Below, one piece after another: positions 26,801 to 31,870 of a DNA stretch of 64,000 nucleotides (the stretch's first letter is position 1; each line of letters opens with the position of its first letter). The notes under the pieces were generated by a model that ran no database searches, had not been told where the DNA came from, and worked only from the letters and a program-made list of their open reading frames with translations. The DNA lies in assembly GCA_025331565.1 (NCBI GenBank), contig JAFREQ010000014.1:13876001-13940000 (forward strand), in the 5' to 3' direction. Position numbers and translations under genes: made by a program. Source of the stretch: Holacanthus passer (taxonomy: Eukaryota; Chordata; Actinopteri; Pomacanthidae).

Positions 26801-29800
26801 AGAGAGGCTTTCAGTCTTCACACTTGATATAATGTTTACGAAGTTGGACTTAGTTGGTCTCAAAAGCTTTTCAGTTACTTTTTAATTTCAACTCTTATAA
26901 ACACTCAGGTGATGTAAAAGTTCAGATCAATTATTCCTGTACACCTACTATGCATCGGCGTTTGCTTTTGCTCCAGTTTCCAAGAATCGTCTGACAGAAA
27001 ATCACTGAGGTTGATTAAAACTAGCAAAAGACGAATGCTACTGTTTGAGTTATTTCCCTTTGGAAACTTTAAAGGCAGGATCCTTTATAGTTATTTGAAT
27101 TTGAATCATTACAAATGATTTTATGTCCAAACAGTGCGAGTAATATGCAATTACATCGGTGGATGAAAGTGTTGCTCTTTAACGGTGGTGCTGAAATGTC
27201 TGTCCTGCCCTCTCTGCAGTGAAAGAGAAGGAAGACCTCCACCCTGACGTGGAGTCTCGAGCCATGAATGATGACACCTTCTGTGAATACAGGTGAGCTG
27301 TGCTCCTGCTCTGCAGAGGAACGCTGCGGTGCCAAAATTGTGCTGAGGAAATGACATTTTTTTATCTTCTGGAAATGCATTGTGTTGTAGTGGTATTAAT
27401 CTAACAGCCATATGTTAAATATTTTCTGGCTGAGAAACTCATTTGTCATGTGTCACAGTATTTTTTTTTCTCTCCCATCCCAAAAGCAAACCGTGCATTC
27501 ATGAGTTTTACCAGGATCGGCCTAGAAGCCATTGTTCTCATCATTTAATGGGCTAGGTAATCAAACTGTGTAGTTAAGAGTAGTGAGGAACAAAACCTTT
27601 GCTCCGCTGTAGTTGGAATTGTGTGCTTTTACTTTGTTTCCCGATTCTGAGTGTGTCAGCTTGGTCCTGTGTGCATCTGTAGTTGTGTGTTACTATATGT
27701 GCATCTGCAAGTCAATACATGTTAGCCGACGTACGTCACACACATTATATCAGATATAAACTTAAACAATAAACAATAAACAATATGATATAAAATGCAT
27801 TTCATTTTCAAACCTCATCAACATTACACAGGTGACACTTTGTATCCTCCTCTGGGACTGATTAGAAGCATCCAGTTTCCACAACCAAAAGCAGGATGTC
27901 AAATCTTAGATAGACTCTGAGCTCTGGTCGGGTTAAGAGTGACATACTGACATATTATCAGGGTGTGTGTTTGTGTGTGTGTTTGTATATAGTGATATGT
28001 AGAGTTTCCCATTTTAACTAAAATTACATGTACATCACTGTGCACTTGCAGCCTCAACATGATTTCAGCTGACTCGCATTATGCAGACTTACATCCACCT
28101 AACAGACAGTAGAATAGAATCAAACTTTCTAAATCAGAATTGTACATCATATAACAAACAAACTAACAAAAGCAAATAAGAAAAAAAAACATGACAGTAA
28201 TTTAAACTGAGATAGCTTAGCTTCCCTCCCAGCAGGCAGGAAACTTCATCTTACCTTCAGCACTTGCTTTGCGTTAACCTGAAGTGAATGTTGGAACAGA
28301 AACATTGGTGGTGGTGTGACCCCACTTTGCAGCCAAGACATTTCTGAGACAACAGCTGTAACACTTTTAATTATTTAAGATCAGCTGCCTACTGAACCTA
28401 TTAAGGTTGTGTGTTAACCACCTCTAATGCAAAAGGATGTATTCGAGGAGACGTTAGTGAAACATGAAATGCTGCTGTAGTGCCTCTGCCTACCTGCTGT
28501 GTTGACAGACTTAGATTTACTTTTAAACCCTGATTCACATTGTGAGTTATTAGTGTAGTATTAGTATTCAGTGGGACGTCTCCAACAGAGGAAGCTTCAA
28601 CTGCAAGACGCGCAGATGGATTTGGACGCACAGTAATTGCTGATGGTAAAATATCTTACATTCAATGAAGCAGGCATATAAACTAAGCATGGCAAATGGG
28701 TAGAAAAACTGAGCCTTTAAGCCCAAAGCAGACAGCTGTTGTACTTTATAATAGCTGTTGAATTTCCATTGTTTGCATTGTTTAGCTGCTACGGTGACAG
28801 TTTAGGGAGAAATCGACTGAATCCTATTTTGCTTGACAGCGCCGCAGCGACTGCGTGACAATGCCGTGTTTGTTTGTGCGCGCACGCAACAGAAGTCACC
28901 TAAAATAGCCTCTTCTGTCTGCTTTGATTCTGCTCGTCATCGTATTATTCAAAACATGATTACTCACAATTGTGTGGTCGCTGCCAATTCCTGAGTCTCT
29001 TGCCAAGGCTGTAATTCTGTTAAACAGGAAAGAATGAGTCCTGTTTATAGATTATGGATTGTATTATTATTTATAGAGTAGTTTAAAGATGTAATCAGTA
29101 AGTGTTTATTGTCCTATAGCTCCAGATGACTGGTTGTGCTGAGGTGGATTTAAAACAGTATTGTTTCCTGTGACGTTTCATCATCCATCAACTTTCAGTG
29201 AAAACATATTATGATGATATGATTACTTTCTGTTATTGTTTCCTTCTGTCGCCCAAATTAATGATCAAGTCGTAATTAAGAACTAACAACATTAAAGTGA
29301 GGCATTGTTTTGAACATCAACTTTATGGTGTAATTTGTAATGTCGCGATATCAGTTATCAGAAAACATTAATACTGTGGCATCGATTTTAGCTCTGGTAC
29401 CAAGTTCGTCTCTGGAGCTCATCAGGCAGGAGAAAGTAATACGAGTTGGTGCAGATGTTTGGATGCGGTGATCTATTTAAAATGCCTCTCATGGTTGGTT
29501 TCATGAGGCTGTTCTGTCCCCCCAGAGTGCCCTTAGCCTCACTATGATGTTGTTTTCCTGGCTTTAGAGCTGGATTCAAGGCTCTCTTGTGCCCTTTGAA
29601 TCTCTGAAGGCAATAGACCACCCACTGGTATGCCACGTGTCTGGGGAGCTGACAAGTGGTAATTATGCTTCAGACGATTCCTCTTTGGAGACAGCCCTCT
29701 GCCGCCTTGCCCCTCTGTCCACTGCGAGAACAGCAGGTGTCATCGCCGGAGCAGGCTGTTAGCCAACAGTGTGATGCAATTTTTTCCTCTGCTAGTTTAT

Positions 29801-30832
29801 CTGGGTTTTTTTTTGTTGTTTTTCTCTACCCTTGCCCCTTTTTTTCCCTTCATCTTCGCTCTCATCTTCTCACATTTTTATATGCAACAGGGGGGATGGT
29901 GGCAGATGTGAAGTTTTCCTGCAGACACCTTTAAAATAAACTTTAGGTGCAAAGTAGGAGGGAGGAAAATCCACCTTAAGATTTTCTGCTGCCCCAAAAC
30001 CAGTTTGGGTCAAGACAAATTTAATTACCTTGTGCGCCGGTGACGTGCCTCCATCACTCACCTGTTTGTGAGGCTCGAGCCTTTTTAACGGCAGCGCCAG
30101 ACACCGAGCTGGATCCCGACCAAGAGACTGAATGAGAGCTGGGGCTCAAAAGCACTCTGCCCCATTTTATCACTGTATTCAAAGTCACTGTGGGCGGGCT
30201 GCGGCGGCTGTGGCATTCCACTGCTCTTAGATAACAGCCACTTATCTCGGGCGCTCTAGAGTCGTCAGAGAAAGGAGGTTTGATAAGAGTTGAAATGCGG
30301 ACCTTATGTGGCTTGCATGGTAAACGGCCTCATGCAACGGGATAGATAAGATTGGTTATTAAAAATCCCCATGAAGGAGACCCGATTTGTAATCTAAGCT
30401 CTGGCCGCGTCCGTGCGCTAAAACGCTGCTCAAAATGTCGAGCTCGCGTTTGACACAGGTGTCAACTACAGTACGCCTCAAATGGCGCTATCACATAGCA
30501 GCCACCTGAGCGCCGTCTCTGAACGCAGACGCTCGGTGTTATGAATACTAAACCGAGGGAGAGAGAGGTGTTACCAAACATGGCTGGTTTAGGGAATTAG
30601 AAAAGAGGACAGGGACAAAAAATATCCTCTGTGTTTTGAGGTGACCCCGCGTCTTGTAGTGAGACACCTGCAGGTTGGCCGGTTGCCCGGCCTTAAATTG
30701 GCATCTAATCTCCTCGGCCTGCATGTGGGCCCCTCGGGAATACCGGGAATGACAGGCTGTTTGTCTGGGATTGCATATGCCCCACCTCTTCCTTCTCCCT
30801 TTCTCAATCTCAACCCCTTCTTCCCCTTCCCC

Positions 30833-30910
<78 letters not shown>

Positions 30911-31586
30911 CTCCCACTCGTCTTGTTTCTCACTGCACTCTGGCAATTTCCATCGCTGGTTCTAAAGAGATTTGAAATTGCCTTTGGTCCTGAAGCCTTG
31001 GCAATTAGCAATTAGTGAAGTGATTGTAGCAAGCCCTCCCCGCCTCCCTCGTGCTCCCTTTCCCGCTGTGCAGCCGCTGCATCCACCCCTGCCTACCGCC
31101 TGTAGTGATGCATCGAAGCCATAAGAACTTTGAGCGAGCATGTGTGTGTGTGTGTGTGTGTGTGTTAGAGCAGCCGAGCATTTAATAGTCTGTATATACT
31201 GCACAGGCTCTGTAGGCTGGTGTGCGTGTGCTTTTCCTCATGTGTGTCAAAGATGTCCTCTTAGGGCCACGCGTGTTGCTTCCGAACATCTGCCCGATGT
31301 GCTATACAATGTGTTTGTTTATGCGCTGCACCGCTGACCCCGACCATCCTTCTCTGTTGTTGTTGATGGCAGTGACAGCGACGAGAAGCCACTGAAGGGC
31401 AGCAGCTTGTGTTCCCTGAACGGCGATGACGCGGTCGGGGACGGCGTCAGCAGAGACAGCCTGGGCGACTACGCCGAGAGTGAAGGAGAATTCAATGAGG
31501 ACGGTTCATTTATCGGAGAATATTCCGGACGCAAGCACAGAGGCTCTGTTAGCGAGCCCAGCGGACCCAACACAGTCACTGCATAA
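694..31586 (+). CDS. chl1: CHL1 (close homolog of L1) adhesion receptor, 3' part, 23 exons
   Basis: Gene-level entry; the exons are listed separately. CHL1 is a type I membrane glycoprotein of the L1 family that works in neurite outgrowth, axon guidance and cell survival through homophilic and heterophilic binding outside the cell and ankyrin/ERM/Hsc70 contacts inside. The joined exons (694-864 through 31373-31586) encode about 1082 residues: Ig2 second half (1-57), linker (58-75), Ig3-Ig6 (to about 443), five FN3 repeats (about 444-943), transmembrane helix (957-978) and tail (979-1082). All introns are GT-AG and the frame is open throughout. Most are phase 1; phase 2 inside Ig3, Ig5, Ig6 and the tail; phase 0 inside FN3-2 and FN3-3. 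The CHL1 call over paralogs rests on 'RTIVQK', 'VKEKEDLHPD', 'EYSDSDEKPLKGS' and the lack of RSLE. The first exons lie upstream of the window. Whether this is the a or b copy of a fish duplicate cannot be told here. Confidence 0.93.
1166..1204 (+). CDS. chl1: chl1 39-nt microexon: Ig2-Ig3 linker
   Basis: Lies between 'ttccag' and 'gtgagt', phase 1 at both ends, and encodes 'LNGDNESADSGDA', an acidic, Asn/Ser-rich linker. Human CHL1 has a similar flexible Asn/Ser-rich linker here (known from the family), part of which is isoform-dependent. Skipping 39 nt keeps the frame, so this looks like a cassette microexon. The support is perfect phase fit and good splice sites; the length is too short for coding statistics. 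Confidence 0.75.
1411..1507 (+). CDS. chl1: chl1 exon: first half of Ig3
   Basis: Starts after 'gcccccccag' and ends at 'GGATA|gtatgt'. It encodes 'RIPSLLLPSGVQSEKVLLK' followed by 'GDTLQLECIPQG', with the first Ig3 cysteine in 'LEC'. The LLLP motif matches the CHL1 start of Ig3. The splice to the next exon yields 'PQGYPTPKVRW'. Confidence 0.88.
1610..1791 (+). CDS. chl1: chl1 exon: second half of Ig3
   Basis: Starts after 'gtcttag', ends at 'GTGGAAG|gtgggt'. It reads 'PTPKVRWMKMGDKLPP', 'FGKLLTISAVEERDGGKYMC' and 'FDVIVE'. The Trp core and the D-x-G-x-Y-x-C signature show the Ig fold is complete when joined with 1411-1507. Confidence 0.93.
1927..2061 (+). CDS. chl1: chl1 exon: first half of Ig4
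   Basis: Starts after 'tctcccag', ends at 'TTCAGAG|gtgagt'. It reads 'EPPKWLTGPPQGQLTVIGSD', 'VHIKCSVSGKPQPDITWRRN', 'GELFR'. The first cysteine and core Trp of Ig4 are present. The 'EPP+W' opening is typical of L1-family Ig4. Confidence 0.93.
2062..3126 (+). other. chl1 intron inside Ig4
   Basis: 1.07 kb splitting Ig4. Its second half is occupied by a dispersed 'TAATCGATTAATC'-type repeat (listed separately). The rest is unremarkable AT-rich sequence. Confidence 0.8.
2660..2990. repeat. Dispersed 'TCGATTAATC' teleost repeat, copy 1
   Basis: Runs from 'ATGGATTAATTTGGTGATTA' to 'TCTGTCAATCGATTAATCAAC' plus 'TAATCGTTTCAGCTC'. The internal text 'GGTCTATAAAATGTGAGAAA', 'AGCCCAAG.TGATGTC', 'ATTCAGTTTAC' and 'CTGGAATCAGAGA' is a layout I recognise as common in percomorph introns. 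A second, more degraded copy is at about 49970-50305. Non-coding and probably a non-autonomous element; the class is not established. Confidence 0.55.
3127..3267 (+). CDS. chl1: chl1 exon: second half of Ig4
   Basis: Starts after 'gctgtcag', ends at 'GTCATGA|gtgagt'. It reads 'DDPQNNRRVFDDTVILHNAR', 'PEDTAVYQCDASNTHGSVLA', 'NVNIMVM'. D-T-A-V-Y-Q-C is the Ig signature. 'ASNTHGSVLANVNI' is the strand found in all L1-family Ig4 domains ('ASNxHGxxLANxxx'). Confidence 0.94.
3268..4785 (+). other. chl1 intron between Ig4 and Ig5
   Basis: 1.5 kb. It contains a dispersed 'CTTTATTCGACCCACAGTGG' repeat (3966-4270); the remainder is without recognised content. Open frames here lack homology to anything I recognise. 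Confidence 0.75.
3966..4270. repeat. Dispersed 'TTTATTCGTCCCACAGTGGGG' repeat, copy 1
   Basis: Begins with tandem GATAAAATAA units, then 'CCTTTATTCGACCCACAGTG' and 'GGGAAATTCACAGTGTACAG', 'CAGCAAAGAGGATAGAAG', 'ATAAATAGTAATAAACAT'. Shorter copies of the same core are at 9394-9450 and 37872-37913. This looks like the 3' end of a retroposon of teleost type. The right edge is approximate. Confidence 0.6.
4786..4897 (+). CDS. chl1: chl1 exon: first half of Ig5
   Basis: Starts after 'gctttcag', ends inside a Trp codon at 'CCAATG|gtaagt' (phase 2). It reads 'NSAPRILTKDREEYAVVLGG', 'EVVMNCTVFSSPPATIQW'. Contains the first cysteine of Ig5 and an N-C-T glycosylation sequon. Only one short intron frame fits between the phase-1 entry and phase-2 exit. 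Confidence 0.92.
4898..6312 (+). other. chl1 intron inside Ig5
   Basis: 1.4 kb containing a complete-looking inverted-repeat element (5191-5703). The flanks are plain intron. Confidence 0.8.
5191..5703. mobile_element. Non-autonomous TIR element (MITE-like), complete copy
   Basis: About 513 bp with terminal inverted repeats. The left end 5191-5220 has 'AGTCCAAAAAAAGTTGGGAC'; the right end 5674-5703 reads 'TGTCCCAACATTTTTGGAAT' plus 'CAGGATTGTA', its reverse complement with a few mismatches. A near-identical internal segment recurs at 23350-23600. No transposase frame; the open frames are shared between copies only because the DNA is shared. The superfamily is not assigned; target-site duplications are not clear by eye. 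Confidence 0.7.
6313..6479 (+). CDS. chl1: chl1 exon: second half of Ig5
   Basis: Starts after 'ctcctag', ends at 'GTGAAAG|gtatct'. It reads 'TKDESPEPIAGERFFTLQNG', 'SLRITSAEKNDSGKYVCAAF', 'NTEGNSSVAAVLDVK'. D-S-G-K-Y-V-C is the Ig signature; NGS and NSS are glycosylation sequons. Confidence 0.93.
6480..7215 (+). other. chl1 intron between Ig5 and Ig6
   Basis: 0.7 kb of AT-rich intron with a long T-rich acceptor tract. Nothing else recognised. Confidence 0.7.
7216..7375 (+). CDS. chl1: chl1 exon: first half of Ig6
   Basis: Starts after 'tctttag', ends in an Arg codon at 'TCCAG|gtaggt' (phase 2). It reads 'DPTKIVAPPQDTQVVSGTTA', 'QLMCRAEHDKSLRGSFEVVW', 'RKEEIPLSFEANS'. The first cysteine and core Trp are present. 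In mammalian CHL1 the stretch after this Trp holds a DGEA integrin-type motif; here it is 'RKEEIPLSFE'. Confidence 0.93.
7376..7846 (+). other. chl1 intron inside Ig6
   Basis: 0.47 kb, no recognised element. Confidence 0.7.
7847..7971 (+). CDS. chl1: chl1 exon: second half of Ig6
   Basis: Starts after 'atgttcag', ends at 'ATACTGG|gtaaga'. It reads 'YLVNDSMLQIMNVNLSDQGI', 'YTCIARTGLDEDNATALLTI'. D-Q-G-I-Y-T-C is the Ig signature and is close to the 'LEDQGIYCC' of CHL1. Last Ig domain before the FN3 repeats. Confidence 0.93.
8111..8215 (+). CDS. chl1: chl1 exon: first half of FN3-1
   Basis: Starts after 'gtgttgcag', ends at 'GTAACAG|gtaaat'. It reads 'DVPDAPQNVKISEHTSPRNI', 'SLSWVPGSDHNSSV'. 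'DVPDAP' is the standard L1-family opening of FN3-1 and 'SW.PG.DHNS' is shared across the family. Confidence 0.93.
9394..9450. repeat. Dispersed 'TTTATTCGTCCCACAGTGGGG' repeat, copy 2
   Basis: Four tandem AAGAT/AAGATA units followed by 'CCTTTATTCGTCCCACAGTG' and 'GGGAAATTTGCA'. Same core as 3990-4016. It directly abuts the LINE fragment at 9455. Confidence 0.65.
9455..9775 (+). mobile_element. Degenerate L2/CR1-like LINE, C-terminal ORF2 fragment
   Basis: Broken frames read 'SLRWLPIQTRAGFKILL', 'TYKALKGVA' and, after stops and shifts, 'LFWNNLPLHIQDGSSVNIFK' then 'SRLRTCLL'. These follow the C-terminal tail of L2/CR1-clade reverse transcriptases ('H/RWLPV..R..FKILLLTYKAL', 'WN.LPL.IR...S...FKS.LKT.L'). 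Several in-frame stops make it a dead remnant; the 5' part (reverse transcriptase core) is absent. Confidence 0.75.
10143..10340 (+). CDS. chl1: chl1 exon: second half of FN3-1
   Basis: Starts after 'cgagcgcag', ends at 'CCTGCTG|gtgaga'. It reads 'EFIVEYEESQWEPGRWKELR', 'LHGHLNYQFRVYAINGVGPG', 'PPSEPTERYKTPP'. 'EFIVE.EE....GRW.EL' and 'Y.FRV.A.N.VG...PS.PS' are L1-family FN3-1 signatures. The preceding intron is 1.9 kb. Confidence 0.94.
10341..10674 (+). other. chl1 intron between FN3-1 and FN3-2
   Basis: 0.33 kb, no recognised element. Confidence 0.7.
10675..10745 (+). CDS. chl1: chl1 exon: first part of FN3-2
   Basis: Starts after 'cttcacag', ends in phase 0 at 'TGGGAG|gtaaga'. It reads 'APDRNPENIKIQGHLPHQMD', 'ITWE'. 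'APDRNP.NI' is the conserved FN3-2 opening. Confidence 0.92.
10827..11049 (+). CDS. chl1: chl1 exon: rest of FN3-2
   Basis: Starts in phase 0 after 'ctgttgtag', ends at 'GAAGATG|gtgagt'. It reads 'PLSPVEHNGPGLEYKVSYRK', 'VWREHLVKRHSFVVRNTSTF', 'VPYEIKIQSRNSDGWGPEPK', ending 'YSGED'. 'NGPGLEY.V....' and 'YSGED' are L1-family FN3-2 signatures. The intron before it is only 81 bp. Confidence 0.94.
11050..11979 (+). other. chl1 intron between FN3-2 and FN3-3
   Basis: 0.93 kb, T-rich, nothing recognised. Confidence 0.7.
11980..12095 (+). CDS. chl1: chl1 exon: first half of FN3-3
   Basis: Starts after 'gttcttcag', ends in phase 0 at 'TACGAT|gtgagt'. It reads 'VPSAAPRDVAVEVFNTTVLR', 'VSWTPAPPATVRGHLAGYD'. 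'NTT.L.V.W' followed by 'G.L.GY' is the conserved FN3-3 opening. Confidence 0.92.
12096..13641 (+). other. chl1 intron inside FN3-3
   Basis: 1.5 kb of AT-rich sequence with a short (AT)n run near 12850. No exon candidate with correct phase was seen. Confidence 0.7.
13642..13846 (+). CDS. chl1: chl1 exon: second half of FN3-3
   Basis: Starts in phase 0 after 'cctcttgcag', ends at 'GAGGGAG|gtgagc'. It reads 'VQWLRKRSLLNPNKILNERQ', 'IVPSLKPYSEYRLTVNVFNK', 'KGNGPNSDPVAFSTPEG'. 'VPSL.P.SE..LTV...N.KG.GP.S.P..F.TPEG' is the L1-family FN3-3 end. Confidence 0.94.
13847..14729 (+). other. chl1 intron between FN3-3 and FN3-4
   Basis: 0.88 kb, no recognised element. Confidence 0.7.
14730..14852 (+). 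CDS. chl1: chl1 exon: first half of FN3-4
   Basis: Starts after 'tctcatag', ends at 'CACCTCA|gtatgt'. It reads 'APEQVPILTTSDAQQDSILL', 'VWGPPLEANGILTGYLLQYH'. 'W.PP...NG.LTGYLLQY' is characteristic of FN3-4 in L1-family proteins. Confidence 0.94.
15947..15964. repeat. Poly-A run
   Basis: Eighteen uninterrupted A. It could be the tail of an old retroposon, but no head is recognisable upstream. Confidence 0.7.
18066..18357 (+). repeat. Long polypyrimidine (C/T-rich) tract in intron
   Basis: Nearly 300 bp dominated by C and T on the plus strand, with repeated 'CTCCTCCTC', 'CTTCTGCTTC' and 'TTCCTCCT' units and few purines. It generates long spurious Leu/Ser/Pro-rich frames on the plus strand and Lys/Arg-rich frames on the minus strand. 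Confidence 0.75.
18579..18761 (+). CDS. chl1: chl1 exon: second half of FN3-4
   Basis: Starts after 'cctctgcag', ends at 'GAAGGAC|gtgagt'. It reads 'INETTLEVLDSREINITTAD', 'TTQWQLRGLEGSSLYRFHLS', 'ACTRAGCGPPLAQESRTIVE'. 'INI' and 'Y.F.L.ACT..GCG.P...ES.T..EG' match CHL1. It is preceded by a 3.7-kb intron and followed by a 6.0-kb one. Confidence 0.94.
21914..21938. repeat. (TG)n microsatellite
   Basis: About 12 perfect TG units in the 6-kb intron. Confidence 0.85.
23251..23603. mobile_element. Non-autonomous TIR element, truncated copy
   Basis: Starts 'TACAACCCCGAGTTGGGACG', a terminal repeat with an internal deletion relative to 5191-5220. Positions 23350-23600 are nearly identical to 5337-5580 (a handful of differences by eye). 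After 'GATTGTATAGG' it diverges, so the right end and right terminal repeat are missing. Confidence 0.7.
23777..23811. repeat. (GT)n microsatellite
   Basis: About 17 perfect GT units. Confidence 0.85.
24797..24910 (+). CDS. chl1: chl1 exon: first half of FN3-5
   Basis: Starts after 'ctttatcag' behind a long pyrimidine tract, ends at 'AATAACC|gtaagc'. Phase 1 at both ends and 114 nt long, so it can be skipped in frame. It reads 'LPALLNISSYVSDTFAKISW', 'TAREEQQDSQLYVAYMN'. The 'A.ISW' core and the 'Y...' strand give the FN3 A-C strands. As I recall mammalian CHL1, it passes straight from FN3-4 to the sequence matching the next exon, so this half-domain would be absent there. Confidence 0.85.
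24911..25213 (+). other. chl1 intron inside FN3-5
   Basis: 0.3 kb, AT-rich, nothing recognised. Confidence 0.7.
25214..25375 (+). CDS. chl1: chl1 exon: second half of FN3-5
   Basis: Starts after 'ctgtgtag', ends at 'GCGAAAG|gtgaga'. It reads 'DGSWRISEAVNTSQSFHVID', 'GLKPGAVYTVRLMAKRLLDN', 'ASIFEDVIQTRAK'. 'VRLM.K...DN.SIF.DVI.TR' matches the membrane-proximal region of CHL1 closely and no other L1-family member as well. Confidence 0.93.
25376..25783 (+). other. chl1 intron before the transmembrane exon
   Basis: 0.4 kb, with a (GA)n run of about 10 units (25383-25402) right after the donor. Confidence 0.75.
25784..25915 (+). CDS. chl1: chl1 exon: juxtamembrane stalk and transmembrane helix
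   Basis: Starts after 'gttcgcag', ends at 'TATGCAG|gtacgc'. It reads 'GAAGQQSDFSTQGWFIGTMC', 'AVVLLTLVALMACFVRRNKG', 'GKYA'. The helix is fragment residues 957-978, followed by RR.K stop-transfer charges. 'STQGWFIG.MCA..LLTL' is the L1-family signature. The stalk 'GQQSDFSTQG' lies where mammalian CHL1 is shed by BACE1 (family knowledge). A second donor 48 nt downstream is listed separately. Confidence 0.95.
25916..25963 (+). other. chl1: Possible alternative 48-nt extension of the transmembrane exon
   Basis: The frame stays open past the donor at 25916 ('gtacgc'), and a second donor-like site 'AAAAAG|gtcagt' sits at 25963/25964. It is exactly 48 nt away and in the same phase. Using it would insert 'GTPPPTQRQDMFSMEK' between 'GGKYA' and 'VKEKED'. 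The second site is at least as good a donor by eye as the first. The insertion would split the membrane-proximal basic segment that L1-family proteins use to contact ERM proteins. Unspliced read-through would instead stop at TGA 26017-26019. No transcript evidence is available here. Confidence 0.45.
25916..27219 (+). other. chl1 intron after the transmembrane exon
   Basis: 1.3 kb. The first 48 nt may be an alternative exon extension (listed). Otherwise there is no recognised element; a 150-codon minus-strand frame at 26411-26863 looks like chance. Confidence 0.7.
27220..27292 (+). CDS. chl1: chl1 exon: proximal cytoplasmic tail with HPD motif
   Basis: Starts after 'tctctgcag', ends at 'TACAG|gtgagc' (phase 2). 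It reads 'VKEKEDLHPDVESRAMNDDT' then 'FCEY'. 'KEKEDLHPD' is CHL1-type (L1 has KDKEDTQ). HPD, at 27240-27248, is the tripeptide reported to bind Hsc70 in CHL1. The family 'FGEY' reads 'FCEY' here. It joins directly to 'SDSDEKPL' without the RSLE microexon of neuronal L1. Confidence 0.94.
30229..30349. promoter_or_regulatory. Cluster of four WGATAR motifs
   Basis: AGATAA at 30229-30234, TTATCT (reverse AGATAA) at 30242-30247, TGATAA at 30281-30286 and AGATAA at 30344-30349, in GC-richer, non-repetitive sequence. Motif clustering suggests a possible intronic enhancer; this is inference only. Confidence 0.25.
30836..30908. repeat. (CA)n microsatellite, 73 bp
   Basis: Longest simple repeat in the window, about 36 perfect CA units, in the last intron. 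It produces spurious THTHT and VCVCV frames. Confidence 0.95.
31141..31165. repeat. (TG)n microsatellite
   Basis: About 12 perfect TG units, 208 bp before the last exon. Confidence 0.85.
31373..31586 (+). CDS. chl1: chl1 last coding exon: distal tail with FIGEY ankyrin motif
   Basis: Starts after 'gttgatggcag' and ends at TAA 31584-31586. It reads 'SDSDEKPLKGSSLCSLNGDD', 'RDSLGDYAESEGEFNEDGSF', 'IGEYSGRKHRGSVSEPSGPN', ending 'TVTA'. The FIGEY pentapeptide (31509-31523) is the ankyrin-binding motif position; other L1-family members have FIGQY and mammalian CHL1 FIGAY. 'RGSV' near the end matches the CHL1 'KGSV', and the chain lacks the class I PDZ-like ends of some paralogs. Preceded by a 4.1-kb intron. 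Confidence 0.95.
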
Positions 31587-31870
31587 AGCCAGGCTCCGGT
31601 TGAAACGGTCTACTTCAAATCCTTTCCAGATACTTGTTAAATTCAGCTTCCCTGGCATTAAATATAGCTCCAATAGCCAAATATGGGGGAATAAAAATGA
31701 GTTAAATGTGCAGAAGTTTTTTTACAGCAGACAGACAGTTTTGCACAGAGAAAACACCCACCATGCGCATCAGTGTGAATACCGTGTGAGTCTTTGTATA
31801 TACTGTAAGAGAGTGACCTCTATCATTTGATGTTTTTATTAATGATAATAAAGTCTTTTTTTGTACCTAT
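31587..31870 (+). other. chl1: Likely chl1 3' UTR with polyadenylation signal
   Basis: Follows the TAA. A canonical AATAAA lies at 31847-31852, followed by a T-rich stretch and GTGTACATTG, compatible with cleavage near 31870. That would give a short UTR of about 280 nt. Further signals downstream (for example AATAAA near 32956) could allow a longer UTR; the usage is inferred, not seen. Confidence 0.6.
31847..31852 (+). terminator. AATAAA polyadenylation signal of chl1
   Basis: First canonical hexamer after the stop codon, about 260 nt downstream, with a T-rich element immediately after it. Confidence 0.55.

Larger units (their letters stand above)
27293..31372 (+). other. chl1 last intron, inside the cytoplasmic tail
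   Basis: 4.1 kb. The left part is AT-rich; the right third (about 29900-31100) is more GC-rich and low in repeats, with four GATA motifs (30229-30349) and paired homeodomain-like motifs near 31002. It also holds a 73-bp (CA)n and a (TG)n at 31141-31165. No RSLE-type microexon could be identified by eye. Confidence 0.65.

Noticed and set aside
26411..26863. 150-codon minus-strand frame inside the intron after the transmembrane exon
   Set aside because: Lys/Arg/Gly-rich low-complexity translation of a pyrimidine-rich intron strand; no recognisable domain, no exon partners.
30548..30946. 132-codon minus-strand frame with VCVCVC repeats (and plus-strand THTHTH frames)
   Set aside because: Translation of the 73-bp (CA)n microsatellite; dinucleotide repeats leave frames open by composition.
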